Assembly (NCBI GenBank): GCA_002803225.1
Contig: NXFV01000585.1
Location: forward strand, 1 to 11,057
Source of the DNA: Gamarada debralockiae
Lineage: Eukaryota > Ascomycota > Leotiomycetes > Helotiales > Hyphodiscaceae
Direction: 5' to 3'
DNA: 11,057 bases
Below the pieces are notes generated by a model. The model ran no database searches. It saw only the letters and a list, made by a program, of their open reading frames with translations, and was not told where the DNA came from. Below are positions 8,260 through 11,057 of the stretch, in pieces (the stretch's first letter is position 1; each line of letters starts with the position of its first letter). The position numbers were made by a program, and so were the translations under genes.

Positions 8260-8700
8260 AAATTTAAAACAGGAATCGCTAATGAGTACCCGACAACTGC
8301 CGATTTTGGGTATTTTCAACCACGACGTCTGCATCAGTATAAGAACCATTTAGGAGCTAGTACTTTAGGGTTGAGGAGGGGTCTCCAGGAGTTAGTGGGA
8401 CGCTATCACCACCGCGAGGCGGGCTCTTGCCAGGCCTCCGTAGGATTGGGGTGCCTCCTACGCGATATTTTTGCGAGGATTTCTGCTTAGCGGTTGTGTT
8501 TTTGGGGGTTACAACTAACTGGTGTGTAATCAGCAAAATCATGATTCCACAAAAAAAGCGACACTACAAAAATTATAGAATTTTAACCCACTTATAACTA
8601 ACAACTATAGGTGCAGTTAGGGTTAAATAATATGCAAATTAATTATATTATATAATTATACTATTTCCTAAGTGTATTATAAGTATAAAGGGGTTTTGGC
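8260..8700. other. Stretch without a recognisable gene
   Basis: From 8260 to about 8540 the sequence has ordinary composition with short frames on both strands that look unlike known proteins. From about 8570 to 8690 it is AT-rich with AAATTAATTATATTATATAA-like runs. An inverted repeat, AAGGGGTT at 8688-8695 and AACCCCTT at 8720-8727, could form a hairpin over a 24-nt loop at its right edge. Confidence 0.4.
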
Positions 8701-8912
8701 TGTGTATTAATAAGGTCATAACCCCTTCAGGGTCGTTGTTGGCTTGAGCCAGCAAGGACCTAGTATTAGCGCAGCCCTAAGTCCTGTACATAAGCTCGAG
8801 CTCCTTGCAGAGTTCTCTTCCTACTTTTCCTTCCCCTCTCTACCTTTAGATCCTTAATTAATACGAGCGTTCACGCCGTTCCTTCGGGTCTTATCTGCGT
8901 GCAGCCGTCACA
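8701..8912 (+). repeat. LTR-like segment with promoter core (element D)
   Basis: The core GTCCTGTACATAAGCTCGAG (8781-8800) matches 10065-10084 at 17 of 20 positions, the three differences being C/T or G/A transitions. Both cores follow a TAGCG(C/T)AG motif and are followed by a (C/T)AGAG-pyrimidine run; AACCCCTTCA also occurs upstream in both. TGTG at 8701 and CACA at 8909-8912 would give TG...CA ends, but no target duplication is visible. It is little RIP-mutated. It reads as a solo or truncated LTR; the limits are uncertain. Confidence 0.4.
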
Positions 8913-9142
8913 GAATTGCTATTAACCCTAGACTTGTCCTCAGAGAGCCTATCTCTTAGAGCTATCTCTATCTGCTTGTCTGGATTCAATCCCCTCTAAT
9001 ATCCTTTTGCTTGCTCGGTGCTCATAGCATATAGAGTTTTACATGTGCAGATGTGGATATCTGGAGCAAAAACGAGAAAAGAAGGTTTTGTAGAGAAACG
9101 GAAGAGGGATTAGACAGGGAGAAAAGAAGGAGGAGGGAGGAT
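8913..9142. other. Unassigned sequence between LTR-like segment and minisatellite
   Basis: No coding frame or primer-binding site for a retroelement is recognised. The last 90 bp are purine-rich on the plus strand and lead into the minisatellite. Confidence 0.4.
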
Positions 9143-9216
9143 GGGTAGGAAGATGGGTGAGAAGATAGGTGGGAAGATAGGTAAGAAGATGGGTGAGAAG
9201 ATGGGCGAGGAAAGAT
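9143..9216 (+). repeat. 12-bp minisatellite
   Basis: Six units of the form (A/G)GGT(G/A)(A/G)GAAGAT start at 9143, 9155, 9167, 9179, 9191 and 9203; the last is 14 bp. The minus-strand frame across it (Leu/Thr/Pro/Tyr repeats) is a product of the repeat and not a gene. Confidence 0.9.
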
Positions 9217-9540
9217 GTAAATGCAAGAGGGAAACGGCCATTTATGGAGTACGAAGGCCTAAGCAAATGTAGAGGACGATGTGAAACGCCCTGTAGAAAG
9301 ACACAAAATGGTCCCTGTATGTGGGCATTTTCGTATTTTGCATTAAAACAGGTGGACGGGGATAACTATCTGTGAATTAGTTTTGACTGGTAATGTGCAA
9401 TAGGGACATATTAGGATCCTTGGCTGCGGAAGGGGCCTTTTTCAGACCCCTCATTAAAAGTTGACGATTTCTGGTGAGATAGGCAAGCATACTTGAGCCG
9501 AAGTTGAGCTGGCCTGAGTGGAAGCGGCTCTGGGTCACGT
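9217..9540. other. Unassigned sequence
   Basis: I see no supported gene. Short frames on either strand do not resemble known proteins. A palindromic TCACGTGA lies at about 9535-9542, at the point where recognisable pol sequence begins. Confidence 0.4.
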
Positions 9541-9890
9541 GAGCCAGAGGATTGGAACATGTTGTCAGAACTAGCCGACCAAATAGCGGGTCCGTACAAG
9601 ATTATCGAGCAAGTTAGTTACTCGTTCAAGCTATAGTTACCGGAATCAATTAGAGTACACCCTGTATTCTATGCTGATAGGCTACGGAAGGCGCCAGAGA
9701 ACCCTCTACCAGGACAGCGGAATCCAGAACTACCGGCACTACAGGTCAATAATCAAGAAGAGTTTAAGGTCCAGGAGTTACTGGCTGTAAAGCTCGTACG
9801 AGATACGCTACGATACCGGATCAACTGGAAGGGCTGGGACTACGACCCGAAGTAGTACCCTATATCAGTACTCAGGAATAGCCCCTTAGC
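9541..9890 (+). pseudogene. Ty3/gypsy pol fragment: integrase end plus truncated chromodomain
   Basis: A third pol remnant, read with codons starting at 9541. It shows DWNMLSELADQIAGPYKIIE (integrase C-terminal domain), HPVFYADRLRKAPENPLPGQ (about 9658-9717), and a chromodomain beginning FKVQELLAVKLV, with RYRINWKGWDYDP and YPISVLRNSPLA. Only two in-frame stops are seen, TAG at 9634 and TAG at 9853 (the second replacing the Trp of the usual W-Y-P), so RIP or decay is slight. The chromodomain lacks its final helix because LTR-like sequence starts at 9891. Everything upstream of the integrase tail is missing. It resembles pol B in domain layout but is clearly a different sequence. Confidence 0.87.
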
Positions 9891-10140
9891 TGTGACGGCG
9901 CCGGCCCTCACGTGACCTAAGCGAGGTTCTTACAATTGTAAGACCCACATCAAGCCTCAGGCATCAACCCCTTCAAGCCATCCGCATTTACTGAGCCAGG
10001 GCTTAATATTAGTATAGTTCTAGGTTCGATCTTAGTGCTATTATACCTAGTATAGCGTAGCTAGGTCCTGTATATAAGTTCAAGCGATCCCTAGAGCTCT
10101 TTTTCTCTCCTTAGCTTAGTTTTCTATAGTCTTAGTATAA
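9891..10140 (+). repeat. LTR-like sequence interrupting the pol fragment (element E)
   Basis: It starts TGTGACGGCGCC, like the TGTGATAGCC start of LTR B, right where the chromodomain breaks off. It contains CACGTG (9909-9914), the 16-bp palindrome (9928-9943), AACCCCTTCA (about 9966), and a TATA-bearing core (TGTATATAAG, within 10065-10084) followed by a pyrimidine run, matching the LTR-like segment at 8701-8912. RIP is mild up to about 9990 and heavy after it. The right end is not defined; an RNA start just after the TATA core would fit a 5' LTR driving the frame that follows. Confidence 0.5.
9928..9943. promoter_or_regulatory. Perfect 16-bp palindrome, reverse-oriented module
   Basis: Same palindrome as at 4638-4653, with CACGTG 13 bp away on the opposite side and flanks reverse-complementary to the other copies (CCTAAGCGAGGT on the left, GCCTCAGGCATC on the right). 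Confidence 0.45.
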
Positions 10141-11057
10141 TATTATTATACTCTTCTTAAGGCCTCTATATAGTACTATAATATTAAACTAAGCTTACTC
10201 TTTCTCTTGAGGGATAGAATAAGAATATCCCACTAAACTAAAGTTATTACTAACTCAAAAAAGCTACGAAATCGAACCTATTACTATAGTATTAAGATAC
10301 TAGAAGACTAGTTCTTTACTTTCTTACTAAGAGGAGACTAAACTATAATACCCTCTAGATATAATATTATAATATTAAAATACTTTCTTATAATACCTCT
10401 AAAGAAGCTAAATTCGAGTATTACTATTAATATATCTCTTTCTTATAATTCCTTTAAACCTAGACCTTCTAGATATACAAATATAAGCTAATTTCCCTCT
10501 ATAGTATTTTCCGGAAATAATAGACTTACTCCCTAAGCTAAACCTAAGCTTAAGAATAAAGGTAAAGCTAAGAAAGACTTAGATACTCTATCTCTCTAGG
10601 CTACTAAAATACTGTATTAGGGTCGGCTGCGAGTCAAGGTAATGAATATATTGTTGGAGTATGAACTGCCTGAAGAATAGAAGTACATGCGCAACGCGAT
10701 ATTTATGCTAGTCCTATATCATATATCTGTGAACCACGTGCGCATAGACTACAAAACCCTACTATATTCGTCTCCCCCTAACAAGTGCTTACCCTTAAGC
10801 ACAAGAATAGAAACACGTCCGAAATATAACCTAAACCTATTCTATTACAACCAAATAACCCCTTAATTTCCCAGCTTAAGCTCTCTAAACCCAGTGTATA
10901 TATACCTAAATTGTAAGCTTTGTGTCTGTCCTGTCAGCCCCTTAGGCTACTACGTCCAGTCGCTTCGATACTAGCTGTCTAACGTATATATATATCCAAA
11001 TCGTAAGCTTCGCGTCCGTCCTGTCTAGTCTTAGGCCTTCGCGGCTGCTGCGTCCAG
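10141..11057 (+). pseudogene. Unrecognised RIP-affected reading frame, runs off the right edge
   Basis: One frame (codons starting at 10141) continues to the end of the window with stops of TAA and TAG and no TGA seen, the mark of a RIP-hit coding sequence. Up to 10620 it is heavily mutated and basic near the end (KPKLKNKGKAKKD, about 10537-10575). From 10621 the composition turns normal in the same frame: 10681-10863 is fully open, with an ATG at 10687 (IFMLVLYHISVNHVRIDY, then NKCLPLSTRIETRPK). TAG at 10678 probably replaces a Trp codon. It then enters a 90-bp in-frame repeat. It follows an LTR-like segment, so a retroelement gag-type protein is the simplest guess, but no diagnostic motif is visible and another gene type is possible. 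Confidence 0.4.
10894..11057 (+). repeat. 90-bp tandem repeat at the right edge
   Basis: Units start at 10894 and 10984. Shared blocks are GT(G/A)TATATATA, AAAT(T/C)GTAAGCTT, GTC(T/C)GTCCTGTC, CTTAGGC and CGTCCAG. The 90-bp period equals 30 codons, and both units read VYIY.N.KL.V.PV in the frame described for 10141-11057. The second copy is cut by the window edge. Confidence 0.75.

Noticed and set aside
8245..8542. Opposing frames between the 26-bp repeat and the AT-rich stretch
   Set aside because: Both strands are open for 60-80 codons with unusual composition; nothing favours either as a gene.
9039..9266. Minus-strand frame rich in Leu, Thr, Pro and Tyr
   Set aside because: It is the translation of the 12-bp minisatellite.
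10785..10802. Hairpin GTGCTTA-CCCT-TAAGCAC as an RNA element or terminator
   Set aside because: It is a 7-bp stem inside a protein-like reading frame; such stems are expected by chance.
1..11057. tRNA or rRNA genes
   Set aside because: No cloverleaf with A and B boxes and no rRNA-like segment was recognised by eye; a dedicated scan was not possible.

Overview
The window looks like a repeat-rich stretch of a filamentous ascomycete (Pezizomycotina) genome. The main reason is a strong signature of repeat-induced point mutation (RIP): CA and TG dinucleotides are almost gone from long blocks, and transposon reading frames are broken almost only by TAA and TAG while staying in frame over kilobases. 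The one convincing host gene also belongs to a family expanded in filamentous ascomycetes. The species cannot be named from the sequence.

Layout. Positions 1-3070 hold the 3' part of a Ty3/gypsy chromovirus pol gene (reverse transcriptase end, RNase H, a linker with a 21-codon tandem repeat, integrase, chromodomain). A noncoding tail, a polypurine tract and a putative LTR follow, to about 3673 (element A). From about 3684 to 4529 lies the end of a second chromodomain pol gene (element B), then its polypurine tract and a putative LTR (4530-4815). An LTR of the A family in the opposite orientation (element C) abuts it at 4816-5145. Positions 5146-9540 are an island little touched by RIP. It holds a weak degenerate reading frame (5401-5690), a purine-rich tract, about 1 kb with no recognisable gene, an intact 367-codon gene (6934-8037) of the fungal 2EXR/F-box-like type, telomere-like and 26-bp repeats, an LTR-like promoter segment (about 8701-8912) and a 12-bp minisatellite. 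A third pol fragment (9541-9890) is cut inside its chromodomain by another LTR-like sequence (from 9891). That is followed by an unrecognised RIP-mutated reading frame that runs off the right edge.

The transposon fragments read as several rounds of nested insertion followed by RIP of differing strength. No operon or multi-gene system is visible. The least ordinary items are the coding tandem repeat inside pol A, a palindromic module shared by three retroelement remnants in both orientations, and the unassigned frame at the right end. I found no convincing new biological system.
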